Counted from the first letter of the stretch, positions 21,559 to 30,543 are shown. The stretch: DNA of 64,000 nucleotides from Neobacillus sp. PS3-12 (GCF_030915385.1 NZ_CP133268.1:62001-126000); one strand, 5' to 3'. Program-made: numbers and translations. The notes: generated by a model not told the origin, from the sequence alone.

Positions 21559-22329
21559 TTAAGTTGTTCCAATAACAACTGTTGCATCCAACTCTTCATC
21601 TCTAGCTATTTTAGAAATTAGTCCAGCATTAACAAAGATTTCAAGGGTTTGGCCTGCCTGTATTTCACTCGTCTCTACCAATAAATGTCCTCCAGGAGCA
21701 AGCCAGTGAAGAGCCTCTTTTGCTACCTTACGCTTGAAGTCAAGTCCGTCCGTTCCTCCGTCGAGTGCCCATTTTGGTTCATACAAGCGCGCCTCTTGGG
21801 GAAGCAGCTTTATTGAATCAGTGGGAACGTAAGGTACGTTGGCAACTATTATGTTTACACGGCCTCTCAACCAATGGGGCAATGCATTATACAAGTCACC
21901 TTGATAAACGTGACCGTCCATATTCTTTATGTTGTTGGAAGTACATTGTACAGCAACGGGATCAATGTCAGCTGAGTGTAAGAATACCTGATTTAATTTG
22001 TCCGCTATGGCAGCACCAACAGCACCGGAACCGCAGCACAAATCCACAACGATATCACAATTACGGGTCAATGTTTTTGCCTGCTGAACAAGAAATTGCG
22101 TACGTTGCCTTGGTACAAAAACTCCCCTCTTTACTTCTATCCGCAGCCCACAAAACATTGTAAACCCAAGTACATATTCAAGTGGTAAACCGCTGGCTCG
22201 TAGTTCTACCATTTTCATTAAATCCTCTAAACTATCAGCCTCTAAGATCAGTAACTTTGCTTCTTCTTCTGCAAAAACACATCCTGCACTCCGCAGTCTG
22301 CCAATTATACATTTTTCTAATTTATTATC
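21559..22329 (-). CDS. PrmC-like glutamine methyltransferase, no standard start
   Basis: Family motifs: VDLCCGSGAVGAAIA (SAM site) and VANVPYVPT, the NPPY-type loop with Val for the first Pro. The first ATG (22218) would give 219 residues, but the same frame upstream is clearly coding (LEKCIIGRLRSAGCVFAEEEA, then LEDLMKMVELR), as in full-length homologs. That frame is open to 22356 without ATG, GTG or TTG. A lost base in an original ATG near 22327 is possible; the given end is therefore approximate. It would methylate a Gln side chain, as PrmC does on release factors, though stand-alone paralogs may have other targets. Confidence 0.7.
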   Translation of the reverse strand, partial: DNKLEKCIIGRLRSAGCVFAEEEAKLLILEADSLEDLMKMVELRASGLPLEYVLGFTMFCGLRIEVKRGVFVPRQRTQFLVQQAKTLTRNCDIVVDLCCGSGAVGAAIADKLNQVFLHSADIDPVAVQCTSNNIKNMDGHVYQGDLYNALPHWLRGRVNIIVANVPYVPTDSIKLLPQEARLYEPKWALDGGTDGLDFKRKVAKEALHWLAPGGHLLVETSEIQAGQTLEIFVNAGLISKIARDEELDATVVIGTT

Positions 22330-22541
22330 TAAAGAGAAAGTTGTTTTCTGCCCTATTTACCTCACCACTCTTTAAATTTCTGTTTTTTATCATCCTTATT
22401 CTTGAACTAAAATAAATATCCATCATCACCTGTCATTTAACTTAGATAATTTCTGTACAGATCTTTTTCACAAGCACGATGCCCGATGGCACAACAAAAG
22501 GATGCGATTATATTCCGCATCCTTTTTCAATCAAATGGATA

Positions 22542-22778
22542 TCAATTGGTTTTCGCTTTAATAGTTCCCAAAATTTCCCCTTCGTTTGGGAAACGCCCCA
22601 GTTCCTTTTTTGAGAATATGGTATGACTGTTTAAGGTCACCTCGAATACCCCTCCAGAACCTGGAAGTAATTCAAGTTTGTTGATGTCAGTTTTGAATTC
22701 TTTTAAAAGTTCTTTCGCCAAACTGACGGCTCTTGGCAAAAAATTTCAAGCGGTACAATATTGAATACGAATTTCCAT
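22542..22778 (-). CDS. SelW-like (Rdx family) protein with UGA at the CxxU position
   Basis: 78 codons. The gene opens MEIRIQYCTA, then TGA (22748-22746), then NFLPRAVSLAKELLKEF. Rdx-family selenoprotein W/T/H proteins have a thioredoxin-like CxxC or CxxU at exactly this place, and Bacillus homologs read YCTACN. The TGA thus replaces the second redox Cys. A stem TTTGCCAA/TTGGCGAA with an 11-base loop starts 5 nt after the TGA, near where a bacterial SECIS would be. GGAG precedes the ATG at 22778. Alternatives are a nonsense mutation or sequence error; other genes here do have such stops. Without Sec insertion only a fragment from an internal start would form. Confidence 0.65.
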
Positions 22779-22980
22779 AGCTTATCACTCCAATTTATAT
22801 TTTTTGAAATATCTGACTTTATTTTATACCTTTATACAAGTTTATTGAATTTATTTGCACTTAGATGGTAATAGCTCAATTTCTCACCCCTAAATAATTA
22901 GAGACTATCATCTTCAATTAATATCTGTTTTTAATCTTAAAATCTAGAGGAGAATATTAAGTATTTTGAATGAATTGGGT

Positions 22981-23129
22981 TATAATATAGTTAAGTTCTT
23001 GCATAAATTAAAAAAGACCGATCATGCTGGATACATGTTCGGTCCAGCAATAGACGGTTCTCATAAAGGGAATCGGCTAAATGAGTGTATAATCCACCTG
23101 GGCGCAAACTCTAGGGTGGATTATTTTTG
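22981..23129 (+). ncRNA. Probable RNA antitoxin of a type I system
   Basis: TATAAT at 22981-22986 would start an RNA near 22993 that ends at the hairpin 23091-23122 plus T-run. It is convergent with, and overlaps the 3' end of, the toxin mRNA, as in txpA/ratA and bsrG/SR4. The segment AAAAAAGACCGATCATG to GGGCGCAAACTCTAGGG resembles sequences I recall beside putative holin-like toxins in Bacillus. The -35 is weak. Confidence 0.55.
23091..23122. terminator. Shared terminator of toxin and antitoxin RNAs
   Basis: AATCCACC paired with GGTGGATT, with T-rich sequence on the plus side. The toxin stop codon overlaps its edge. Confidence 0.65.
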
Positions 23130-23201
23130 TTTGAAGGACAGAATACTTACGATTAAACTAGCAAAAGCAATCGTAAACATTAAAGTTTCGAACACTGTCA
23201 T
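23121..23201 (-). CDS. Putative holin-like type I toxin, 26 residues
   Basis: MTVFETLMF...LSFKQK: a short N-terminal segment, one hydrophobic helix and a Lys-rich end, typical of the putative holin-like/TxpA-type toxins (consensus M-x-x-x-E-[AT]-L-x-L-M). AAAGGGGGTG sits 8-9 bases upstream of the ATG at 23201. Expressed freely, such peptides damage the membrane; the overlapping plus-strand RNA would block it. Confidence 0.75.
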   Translation of the reverse strand: MTVFETLMFTIAFASLIVSILSFKQK

Positions 23202-23482
23202 TAAGCAACACCCCCTTTCTGTTTGGGAGTGTGCCGAATCACCCTGAGAATTCCAAATCTATTGTATTTATAGTTTATCACATTATCGCTCAAACAGGAA
23301 CAAACGTTTGTATACCCGATTTATAACTATTTATTAGTATAGAAAATAATTACAGGTAATATTAACTAGTAATTGAATGAACACTCTAGTCAGGATGTAA
23401 TCAATATTTTTTACCATAGCAGTACTCCGGTACTATTTTCCAGACAAATTAATGTTTTTTTAATACCTGCTAAAAAAATATA

Positions 23483-23526
23483 AAAAGCCAAATTTCTCAG
23501 TATTAAAATTGAGAAATTTGGCTTTT
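23483..23526. terminator. Strong bidirectional terminator
   Basis: A perfect 17-bp stem (AAAAGCCAAATTTCTCA with its complement) and T-runs on both sides. Serves the minus gene at 23560. Its left arm with flank (23472-23504) is repeated exactly at 26180-26212. Confidence 0.8.
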
Positions 23527-23559
23527 CGATGCTACACAAAACTGCGCAATTGCAGAAGA

Positions 23560-23853
23560 TCATTCCTGTTCTTTTCCTTCAATAATTAATTCAAGCTCAT
23601 TATAAAAGTTGAGAACAAGTGGTTCAGGCAACCGTTCAAGGATTTCCTTTATTTCGACAAGATCTTCCGCCTCTTCGATGGTAGTTAGCTTCTTTCCTAA
23701 TTGCTGATACCAAATCTTTAATTCGTCGATAAATTCATAAAAATGCAACTCAAACCGTTCGGCGAAGTCTGCGCTTTCATCGTAGGAAGTTTTCTTCATC
23801 GCCTCCCAATCTTCAAGTGCTGTCTCTAATTTCATTTTCACATTTTTAAACAT
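23560..23853 (-). CDS. Hypothetical acidic helical protein
   Basis: 97 residues, rich in Glu and Leu, predicted almost all alpha-helical with heptad-like spacing (MKLETALEDWEAMKK; TIEEAEDLVEIKEIL). No recognised domain, signal or membrane segment. AGGAAGGTGATCG before the ATG is a good site. Monocistronic, with a strong terminator 34 bp downstream. Confidence 0.65.
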   Translation of the reverse strand: MFKNVKMKLETALEDWEAMKKTSYDESADFAERFELHFYEFIDELKIWYQQLGKKLTTIEEAEDLVEIKEILERLPEPLVLNFYNELELIIEGKEQE

Positions 23854-23971
23854 TCGATCACCTTCCTTTTTCAGTTTTCACTATCTATCCTAGATATTTG
23901 ATTTTAATTAAAGTGTAAAATAATCCACACCTTTCAACTAAGATGGGGATTATTTTGCGTTTAGGCCACAT

Positions 23972-25045
23972 TTAATATGGATTTTGAATAAATTCTTCAT
24001 TAAGATGCACTGGTAATTGAATATAAAACGTAGTTCCTTTCCCAGAAACACTTTCAACTGAGATAACCCCGTGATGTTCATTTATAGTGTTATATACCTG
24101 GGTAAGTCCTAAACCAGTGCCGTTTATTTTGTTTGAGAAAAACGGAGTTCCTAACATTTTTAATTTGTCTTGAGGAATACCCATACCTGTATCAGACAAG
24201 TTTATATGAACTCATCCATCTTGGTTGTAAAGATCAATCTTTATTTTCCCATCGCCTTCAATGGCTTCAACAGCGTTCTTAATAAGATTAAAAAAAGCTT
24301 TTATTAAAGAATTTCTCTTACCAACTATGGTTATTTCCGATTCGCTTACATCCATTTCGATTTCTAATGAATATAGTTTTTCTTGAAATAAAGTTAAGAT
24401 CGACGTTAACTCCTTATGTACATCGATTTGAATAAAAGGATCTTCTTTCAAGGCAGGTCTAGATATTTGTAAGACATTTTGTAAAGTTTCCACTGCTTTA
24501 TTTAATTCACTTTCCATCGTATCTAAATAAGAATGGGAAAATGATTCTTTTAATAACTGTAAAAATCCTTTAACGGCTGTAAGTGGATTTTTGATTTCGT
24601 GAACAATCCCAGCTGCTAATTGGCCTATGGAAGCTAATCTTTCATTATTACTTGATAATTCTTCTGATAATTTACGATGAGAAATGTCTCGAATAGCAAT
24701 TTGAGCGAACACTTTTCCATCGAAATAGTAGGGAACACTTGAAAATTCAATATCCACTAATTTCCCATTACTTTGTTTAATTTTTGCATCTTTTAGTTCT
24801 AAAGTTTCTCCATTTTCAATTACTCTTTTTATACGTTTACTAGCCATACTATGTTGACTTGAAGGGACAAACTGATATATTTTTTTATATAAAATTTCAT
24901 CGATTGGAAGATTAAATAGTTTTAAACCGTATGTATTACAATAAATAATCTCCTCGTTTTCATTAACAATAATAATTGCATTCGTTAAATTATTAACTAC
25001 TTGTTGAAATTCGATAAAATCTATGGAATTTATTGTTTGTACCAA
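23972..25045 (-). pseudogene. PAS sensor histidine kinase, in-frame TGA
   Basis: 357 codons. PAS (about 10-125: NAIIIVNENEEIIYCN), HisKA with phospho-acceptor His in GIVHEIKNPLTAVKGFLQLL near residue 150, N-box FFNLIKNAVEAI. TGA at 24214-24212 follows DLYNQDG; the frame continues VHINLSDTGMGIP (G1) and GTGLGLTQVYN (G2). TGG to TGA explains the stop. The layout resembles cytosolic sporulation kinases of the KinA/KinE kind. Truncated, the protein would lose the ATP lid. No response regulator gene is adjacent. Confidence 0.8.
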
Positions 25046-25146
25046 TTTTGCCCCCCTTTCTTCTTTTATTTAAACTATCCTATCAATATTTTTATTAACA
25101 ATAAATATGAAAATTCAAAAGCACATAATTTTTTCATACTAAGCGC

Positions 25147-25175
25147 TTGCGAAAAGTGACTGGCACTGTTCGCAA
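25147..25175. repeat. Dispersed palindrome, copy 1
   Basis: TTGCGAA-AAGTGAC-TG-GCACTGTTCGCAA, imperfect palindrome. Three relatives at 26103, 61659 and 62532. It lies in the 377-bp gap before the Ser/Arg gene. Confidence 0.7.
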
Positions 25176-25422
25176 TATATAAAAAAGTTTTTTAGTCCTT
25201 TAGATTCAAATAAAATTATACTAGAAAAAGTAAATAAATGTATGGAAATTTTTACAGCAGCGAACATATCTACTATTTACTAGTTAGATTAAGGTTTTTT
25301 ATGAGATCTGCGTTTATAAATTTTTTAAAAAGAACGATATTTGCACAAGCGGTTTAAGAAAAACTTCATATTTTAAAGTGACAGGATTTCAAAGGCCTAA
25401 ATTTTAATAGAGGAGTAAAAAA

Positions 25423-25947
25423 ATGATTGGTATTAATGAAATTCAAGCAGCGGTTGAGGAATTGAAAGTGGCTGGATTAGATGAATTCCTAGTTCAAGAG
25501 CCAACTGCAGGTCCTCTTTCCCGCCGGTCAAGTTCAAGGCGCTCTCGCAGTTCTAGACGCTCGAGTTCAAGACGTTCGAGTTCAAGGCGCTCGAGTTCAA
25601 GGCGCTCAAGTTCAAGGCGCTCGAGTTCAAGGCGCTCAAGTTCAAGACGCTCGAGTTCAAGGCGCTCAAGTTCAAGGCGCTCAAGTTCAAGGCGCTCAAG
25701 TTCAAGGCGCTCGAGTTCCAGCTCAAGTTCAAGGCGCTCGAGTTCCAGCTCAAGTTCAAGGTGCTCGAGTTCCAGCTCAAAAAGAAGAACGAGTTCAAAT
25801 CGTCGTTCAAGTTCTAGTTGTAGAAGTCGGGTGATCAGTCCAGTACCATCAAAATGCAGCTCAAGCCCCAGACGTAGTTCGAGCTCAAGCTCAAGTTCCA
25901 GTTCAAGAAGAAGAAGAACCAACACAAGACGTAGAGCTGGTTCATGA
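25423..25947 (+). CDS. Ser/Arg-repeat protein, possibly spore coat
   Basis: 174 residues. A 30-residue non-repeat N-terminus ([20 protein letters not shown]) is followed by tandem SSSRR repeats, then Ser blocks separated by Arg pairs, and an [12 protein letters not shown] end. Extremely basic and phosphorylatable. GAGGAG before the ATG. Upstream, CATATTTTA at 25367-25375 fits the sigma-K/E -10 pattern, though no convincing -35 is seen. CotG-type coat proteins have comparable low-complexity basic repeats, so coat or exosporium is the best guess. The antisense LELER frame is a by-product. Confidence 0.65.
   Translation: MIGINEIQAAVEELKVAGLDEFLVQEPTAGPLSRRSSSRRSRSSRRSSSRRSSSRRSSSRRSSSRRSSSRRSSSRRSSSRRSSSRRSSSRRSSSRRSSSSSSSRRSSSSSSSRCSSSSSKRRTSSNRRSSSSCRSRVISPVPSKCSSSPRRSSSSSSSSSSRRRRTNTRRRAGS
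25530..25775 (+). repeat. Tandem 15-bp repeats in the Ser/Arg gene
   Basis: Near-identical 15-bp units (TCGAGTTCAAGGCGC and variants) encode SSSRR; later units insert 12 extra bases (TCCAGCTCAAGT) giving longer Ser runs. Copy number is likely to vary between strains. Confidence 0.85.
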
Positions 25948-26002
25948 AGACTATGGTAAAACACTGTCAAACTTGAATGATAATAGGAACTCGATGAACA
26001 AA

Positions 26003-26034
26003 AAAATCCCGCGGCGTACATCGTCGGGGATTTT
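26003..26034. terminator. Terminator after the Ser/Arg gene
   Basis: AAATCCCGCGGCG and CGTCGGGGATTT imperfect stem, followed by TATTATATT. Confidence 0.55.
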
Positions 26035-26102
26035 ATTATATTATATGGAATTCAGCAATTATATTGTTTTGTCAATTCCCTCCATATATCGGCCGAGATG
26101 AG

Positions 26103-26133
26103 CTTGCGAACAGTGACTGTCACTGTTCGCAAG
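26103..26133. repeat. Dispersed palindrome, copy 2
   Basis: CTTGCGAACAGTGAC-T-GTCACTGTTCGCAAG: a perfect 15-bp palindrome around one base. Confidence 0.75.
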
Positions 26134-26218
26134 TGAATGTTTTACTTGAATAGTAGGTAGCAGCCCATTTGCTCACCTGAAAAAAATATAAAAAGCCAAA
26201 TTTCTCAGTATTGGTTAT

Positions 26219-26587
26219 TTATCTTTCAACGTAGTTTTTTTGTTGCAATTGTAAAACCTCAATAGTAGAAAGGGAATAATAATCAGCTATTTCCTCAATT
26301 TCAGTGGGAATTGGGAAAGAACGGCGAAAAAGTTTTCCAAACCTTCGCTTATTATATATCCCCCATAAGGTTAAAACTAGGAACGAAATTATAATTACTA
26401 TAACTGTAACTAAAATAATGATACTAGAATTCACCAATGATAAAGCGTAAATATTTCTATTTATTTTCCATTCTAAATGAGACCCCAGCATAAATAAAAA
26501 CAAAACTAAAAATATCCATCCGATAGCAGTGGTAACAGCTTCAAAAATCTTTCTTTTTGTTTTCTTTTCACTTTGAATTATCATCAT
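26219..26587 (-). CDS. PgaD-like small membrane protein
   Basis: 122 residues from ATG 26587 (TAGGAG upstream). Two long hydrophobic helices (about 20-40 and 50-75), then a cytosolic tail ending LQLQQKNYVER. Position 16 bp after a PgaC-type glycosyltransferase and the two-helix topology fit PgaD/IcaD, the accessory subunit needed for poly-N-acetylglucosamine polymerisation. Sequence similarity alone would not decide. Confidence 0.65.
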   Translation of the reverse strand: MMIIQSEKKTKRKIFEAVTTAIGWIFLVLFLFMLGSHLEWKINRNIYALSLVNSSIIILVTVIVIIISFLVLTLWGIYNKRRFGKLFRRSFPIPTEIEEIADYYSLSTIEVLQLQQKNYVER

Positions 26588-26603
26588 ATTACTCCTAGAA
26601 CTT

Positions 26604-27842
26604 TTAGAGATGCACTCCTCGATCCGGACTTTCCCATGTAGCAAACTCATTTTTTGACTTTCTTAAAATTTTTACAGCATGAGGCAATGAGAAAACAACT
26701 AATAATGCAGCTATATGCCAATAGATTAGAGGATACCAAATGGTCCATATTAAATACTTTAAGATGTCTTTTTCATAACGTCTTTCAATTGTTAGTGCAA
26801 CTAAAAACTGTATTATACAGATGACGGAAAGATAATTGCCAATCCAGAGTATTGGAGATGTAAATTCATGTGTGAATAAAAATTTATAAATGGTCACCAA
26901 TGTTGTAAAAAACCAAGTATAAGCCCATAAAATACTTAGCACTTGCTCCATGTATACCGGAAATAAGCGACGTTGCCTCCAATCTAAAAAGATGTCTTTA
27001 TGACGAAGGACAACTTCCATTCCACCTTGAGCCCATCTAGACCGTTGTTTCCAGATTCCTTTTAATGTTTCCGGAACTAACATCCAACATAAAGCTCTTG
27101 GTTCATACCGAACATCCCAAAACCTGCGTTGGAGTTTCCACGTAATTCCAATATCATCTGTGATTAAGTCTGTATCCCATAAACCAACATCCATTAAAGC
27201 CTTTTTCCTAAAGACAACAAATACGCCTGAGACAGTCATTACTTTGCCTAGAATTCTCTGTGTTCTTTTAATTAACCCAATAATACTGGCGTATTCTGCA
27301 AGTTGGATTTTTGATAAAAGATTTGACCTATTTCTAATTCTTGGATTTCCTGTAACCGCCCCTACCCTCTCACCATATTTCGGAACAATGAAATGAGGCA
27401 TAATGTAGAGTAATGCATCCTTATCAAGCAAAGCATCGCTATCAATAGCTGCGATATATTCTCCTTTTGCAACAAGAACTCCTTGCTTTAAGGCATTAGC
27501 CTTTCCCTTGTTTTCTTTCACATTTACGACTCGTAAGTTCGAATATTTGCTTAAAAGCTCTTTTAATATATGAACGGTGTTGTCTTTGCTCCCGTCATTG
27601 ATCACAATAATTTCATAATTGGGGTAGTTTAAACTAGCACAATGATGTACGGTCTCTTCGATAGTCTTTTCTTCGTTATAAGCAGGGACCAAAATCGAAA
27701 CAAAAGGCATTTCATCTAATATTGGTATCTTATTTGAAGTATTTTTTTCTCTCCTGAAAAAAAAGATGACTCCTCCAATTGACCAAATAACACCCATAAT
27801 TAATGGGTAATAAAATAAAAAAAGCACTGGAATTTGTTTCAA
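26604..27842 (-). CDS. pgaC: Poly-beta-1,6-GlcNAc synthase-type glycosyltransferase (PgaC/IcaA)
   Basis: 412 residues, usual length. N-terminal membrane helix, then GT2 domain: VSILVPAYNEEKTIEE, INDGSKDN, AAIDSDALL (DxD), TDDIGITWKL (catalytic Asp) and QRSRWAQGG (Q-x-x-RW), then three to four C-terminal helices. Would polymerise UDP-GlcNAc and export the chain for biofilm matrix. TTG start at 27842 with GGAGGTG 9 bases upstream. No deacetylase (PgaB/IcaB) is adjacent. Confidence 0.8.
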   Translation of the reverse strand: MKQIPVLFLFYYPLIMGVIWSIGGVIFFFRREKNTSNKIPILDEMPFVSILVPAYNEEKTIEETVHHCASLNYPNYEIIVINDGSKDNTVHILKELLSKYSNLRVVNVKENKGKANALKQGVLVAKGEYIAAIDSDALLDKDALLYIMPHFIVPKYGERVGAVTGNPRIRNRSNLLSKIQLAEYASIIGLIKRTQRILGKVMTVSGVFVVFRKKALMDVGLWDTDLITDDIGITWKLQRRFWDVRYEPRALCWMLVPETLKGIWKQRSRWAQGGMEVVLRHKDIFLDWRQRRLFPVYMEQVLSILWAYTWFFTTLVTIYKFLFTHEFTSPILWIGNYLSVICIIQFLVALTIERRYEKDILKYLIWTIWYPLIYWHIAALLVVFSLPHAVKILRKSKNEFATWESPDRGVHL

Positions 27843-27993
27843 TAATGAACACCTCCAGTTCTTTCAACTTAGAAAGTACTTGTCATCATTATAAATTATA
27901 TTTACATAATGTCTATGCTAATTAATTGGAAAATCGTTATGTTTAGTCATGAAACCTTCAACCTTCCTCTGCCCTAACATTCATACAACGACT

Positions 27994-28806
27994 TTATTGT
28001 AACGTTGATGTGCCGTCTCCATAGTTTATCACTACGCCACCCTCAACATTAAAGATATAAACGTTAAATTCTAATTGATTATCCTCAACACTCTTGGCTT
28101 GCATGTGCACTCCGCGAGCGACTAATTCATTTCCTCTGAAGATCGGCTCAACCTGGTACCTTACGTGATTATCGGTTGTTTTAAGATACTTCGCCACCTC
28201 ATCCTCATAAATTAACATACCAGGGTCATTTAAACTTCTGGTACCTGTCATTAGATTTTTCATATTGTTGTTTTGTCCGGTGAATTGATATCCGATCAGA
28301 TGGCTACGATTGTACAGCCATTCCCGCTTCCCATTTACAGTTATTTGTTTGTTGTGCCAGCCAGTTGGTTTAACATAAAGTGGTTCTCGCTTTGCTGTTG
28401 GCATCATTGATTTATGCAACATAGCGTTTGCAACTCCAACCCGATTGTATGGATCTAGATTAGAAAAGGTTTCCCAGTTTCCTTTGCTTAAACTAAGGTC
28501 ATCTGCTGTAAAAGTTGTACGGTTCTGGTTAACTGCGACAACTTGGTTTTTACCGTCAAAATTTAAATTGGTTAATTGATTATAAATATCGGTGTTTGTC
28601 GGTTGGCTTTGGTCTGCTGTTGTATTTGTTGTTGTGTTTTCTGTTGCTGCCGTACTCGAAGTTTCCTTTGTTACTGCTGTTTTTGTATCTGAAATAGCTT
28701 TTGATGCAGCATTATGTGTGGATGTCACATTAGCATTACTGCACCCAGCCAGAATGCTTAGCATAAGTATTGCTATAACAGAAATTTGCTTCATTGATTT
28801 TTTCAA
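27994..28806 (-). CDS. Secreted DNA/RNA non-specific endonuclease, lipoprotein
   Basis: 270 residues. Lipobox LAGC after a hydrophobic signal, a Ser/Thr-rich linker (about 25-70), then an EndA/NucA-type beta-beta-alpha-Me nuclease domain with NRSHLIGYQFTGQNNNMKNLMTGTR holding the catalytic His and metal-binding Asn. Likely surface-anchored, for extracellular DNA degradation or uptake. GGAGGAG is 8 bases from the TTG at 28806. Confidence 0.8.
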   Translation of the reverse strand: MKKSMKQISVIAILMLSILAGCSNANVTSTHNAASKAISDTKTAVTKETSSTAATENTTTNTTADQSQPTNTDIYNQLTNLNFDGKNQVVAVNQNRTTFTADDLSLSKGNWETFSNLDPYNRVGVANAMLHKSMMPTAKREPLYVKPTGWHNKQITVNGKREWLYNRSHLIGYQFTGQNNNMKNLMTGTRSLNDPGMLIYEDEVAKYLKTTDNHVRYQVEPIFRGNELVARGVHMQAKSVEDNQLEFNVYIFNVEGGVVINYGDGTSTLQ

Positions 28807-29021
28807 TTAATTCTCCTCCATAGAAAAATGGCTTTTATAGCACTATTACATCTTACATCAATTTTAAAATTTTAGTAAAAAAACATATAAAAAGCCAAAG
28901 TTCCAAGTGTTAGTATTTTACTTTTAAACTGTTAAAAACTTTTATCGTTTTATTGAAAAAAGGATAGAAATGATTCTTTCGACAAAAATAATAAAATGAT
29001 TTTGTACGGGAGGATGAAAAA

Positions 29022-30401
29022 ATGGAATTAGAAATGCGAGAGAAATGCGGAGTATTTGGAGTCTTTAATCACTCCAAAGCTGCTGACTTAACCTATTACG
29101 GCCTACATGCCTTACAGCATCGCGGTCAAGAGAGTGCAGGAATTGTAGTAAGTGATGGGAAAACCTTTCGACATCACCGAGGAATGGGGTTAGTCACACA
29201 GGTATTTTCCAGAGATATCCTTAATGGACTAAACGGAAATATGGCAATTGGTCATGTACGATACTCCACTTCGGGAGCAAGTTCGATACAAAACGCACAG
29301 CCTCTCGTTTTTAAATACAGCGAGGGCGATTTGGCAGTAGCCCATAACGGAAACCTTGTAAATGCAAATATCGAACGGAAAGTCTTGCATCAGCAAGGGG
29401 CGATTTTTCAGACTACAACTGATACGGAAATTATCGCTCACTTAATCGCCCGTTCAAGCAAAAAGTATTTTTCGCAGGCGGCCCCTGAAGTTCTAAAGAT
29501 GCTTGACGGTTCATTCGCACTCTTAATTATGACAGAAAAGCAGATGTTGGTTGCTTTAGATCGGCAGGGATTGCGGCCGCTAAGCCTTGGGAAAATTGGG
29601 GATTCAATCGTGGCAGCCTCGGAAACATGTGCTCTAAATGCCGTTAATGCAACGTTTTGGAGGGACGTTGAACCGGGCGAATGGCTTCTTATTGACGAAA
29701 AAGGTATACAAACAGGTCGCTTTGCCGCAAAAGGAGAGGTTTCCCTTTGTTCCTTTGAATTTGTTTATTTTGCCCGCCCTGATAGTGTCATTCATGGCAG
29801 AAGTGTCTTAGCCATTAGAAAGGAATTAGGACAAATTCTAGCAAAAGAGCATCCCGTACAAGCTGATGTTGTCGTGGCAGTACCTGAATCGAGCGTCCCT
29901 GCCGCACTGGGGTATGCCCAAGAATCGGGAATCCCCTATGAAATGGGGATCATCAAAAATCCATATGCCGGCAGATCATTTATTGAACCGACACAAGAAT
30001 TACGCGATTTAGCAGTCCGTCTCAAATTAAGCGGCGTACAAGAAATACTTGAAAATAAAAAAGTGGTCCTTGTCGATGATTCCATTGTTCGGGGAACAAC
30101 AAGCAAACGCATTGTGGAACTGATTCGGCAAGCAGGTGCTAAGGAAGTCCATGTCAGAATTACTTCACCCATGGTAAAAAATCCTTGCTTTTATGGGATA
30201 GACATGCCGACTAAAGAGGAGTTATTTGCTAACAAACATGAACATGAACAAGCAATGGGGGAAGCGATTGGAGCCGATTCTTTAGCGTTTTTAAGCACTG
30301 AAGGTTTATTGGAGGCGGTCGATGTAGATCTTGCAGAAACTAGTCGCCGATGTATTGCCTGTTTTAGCGGAGCGTATCCTACTAAGTTATATTTAAAGTA
30401 A
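29022..30401 (+). CDS. purF: Amidophosphoribosyltransferase, stand-alone PurF homolog
   Basis: 459 residues. A short propeptide MELEMREK precedes CGVFG, whose Cys becomes the N-terminal nucleophile. Glutaminase: HRGQESAGI, GHVRYSTSG, AHNGNLVN. Phosphoribosyltransferase: VVLVDDSIVRGTTS. Cysteines for a 4Fe-4S cluster remain (SLCSFEFVYF, RRCIACFSG). First step of purine synthesis from PRPP and glutamine. Unlike the usual purF it is not inside a pur operon, and no purine riboswitch or pur gene is visible nearby, so it may be a second copy. GGGAGGA precedes the ATG. Confidence 0.85.
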   Translation: MELEMREKCGVFGVFNHSKAADLTYYGLHALQHRGQESAGIVVSDGKTFRHHRGMGLVTQVFSRDILNGLNGNMAIGHVRYSTSGASSIQNAQPLVFKYSEGDLAVAHNGNLVNANIERKVLHQQGAIFQTTTDTEIIAHLIARSSKKYFSQAAPEVLKMLDGSFALLIMTEKQMLVALDRQGLRPLSLGKIGDSIVAASETCALNAVNATFWRDVEPGEWLLIDEKGIQTGRFAAKGEVSLCSFEFVYFARPDSVIHGRSVLAIRKELGQILAKEHPVQADVVVAVPESSVPAALGYAQESGIPYEMGIIKNPYAGRSFIEPTQELRDLAVRLKLSGVQEILENKKVVLVDDSIVRGTTSKRIVELIRQAGAKEVHVRITSPMVKNPCFYGIDMPTKEELFANKHEHEQAMGEAIGADSLAFLSTEGLLEAVDVDLAETSRRCIACFSGAYPTKLYLK

Positions 30402-30543
30402 TAATTGAAAATCGATGTATCCAGAGGCAAGGGAAAAAGAGAAAAGCAAAATCATTCGTGTAATTGGTGATTGTAGAAACCAGTGCTGCGTTTTACTATG
30501 TTAGGTGTAACTACAAATTATATACCCCAACAGAATAAGGCTA

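Noticed and set aside
24212..24214. TGA read as tryptophan in the histidine kinase
   Set aside because: Would need a changed genetic code; normal TGA stops end other genes here.
25494..26021. 175-residue minus-strand frame of LELER repeats
   Set aside because: Exact antisense of the Ser/Arg repeats; no ribosome binding site, and the low-complexity product is forced by the repeat.
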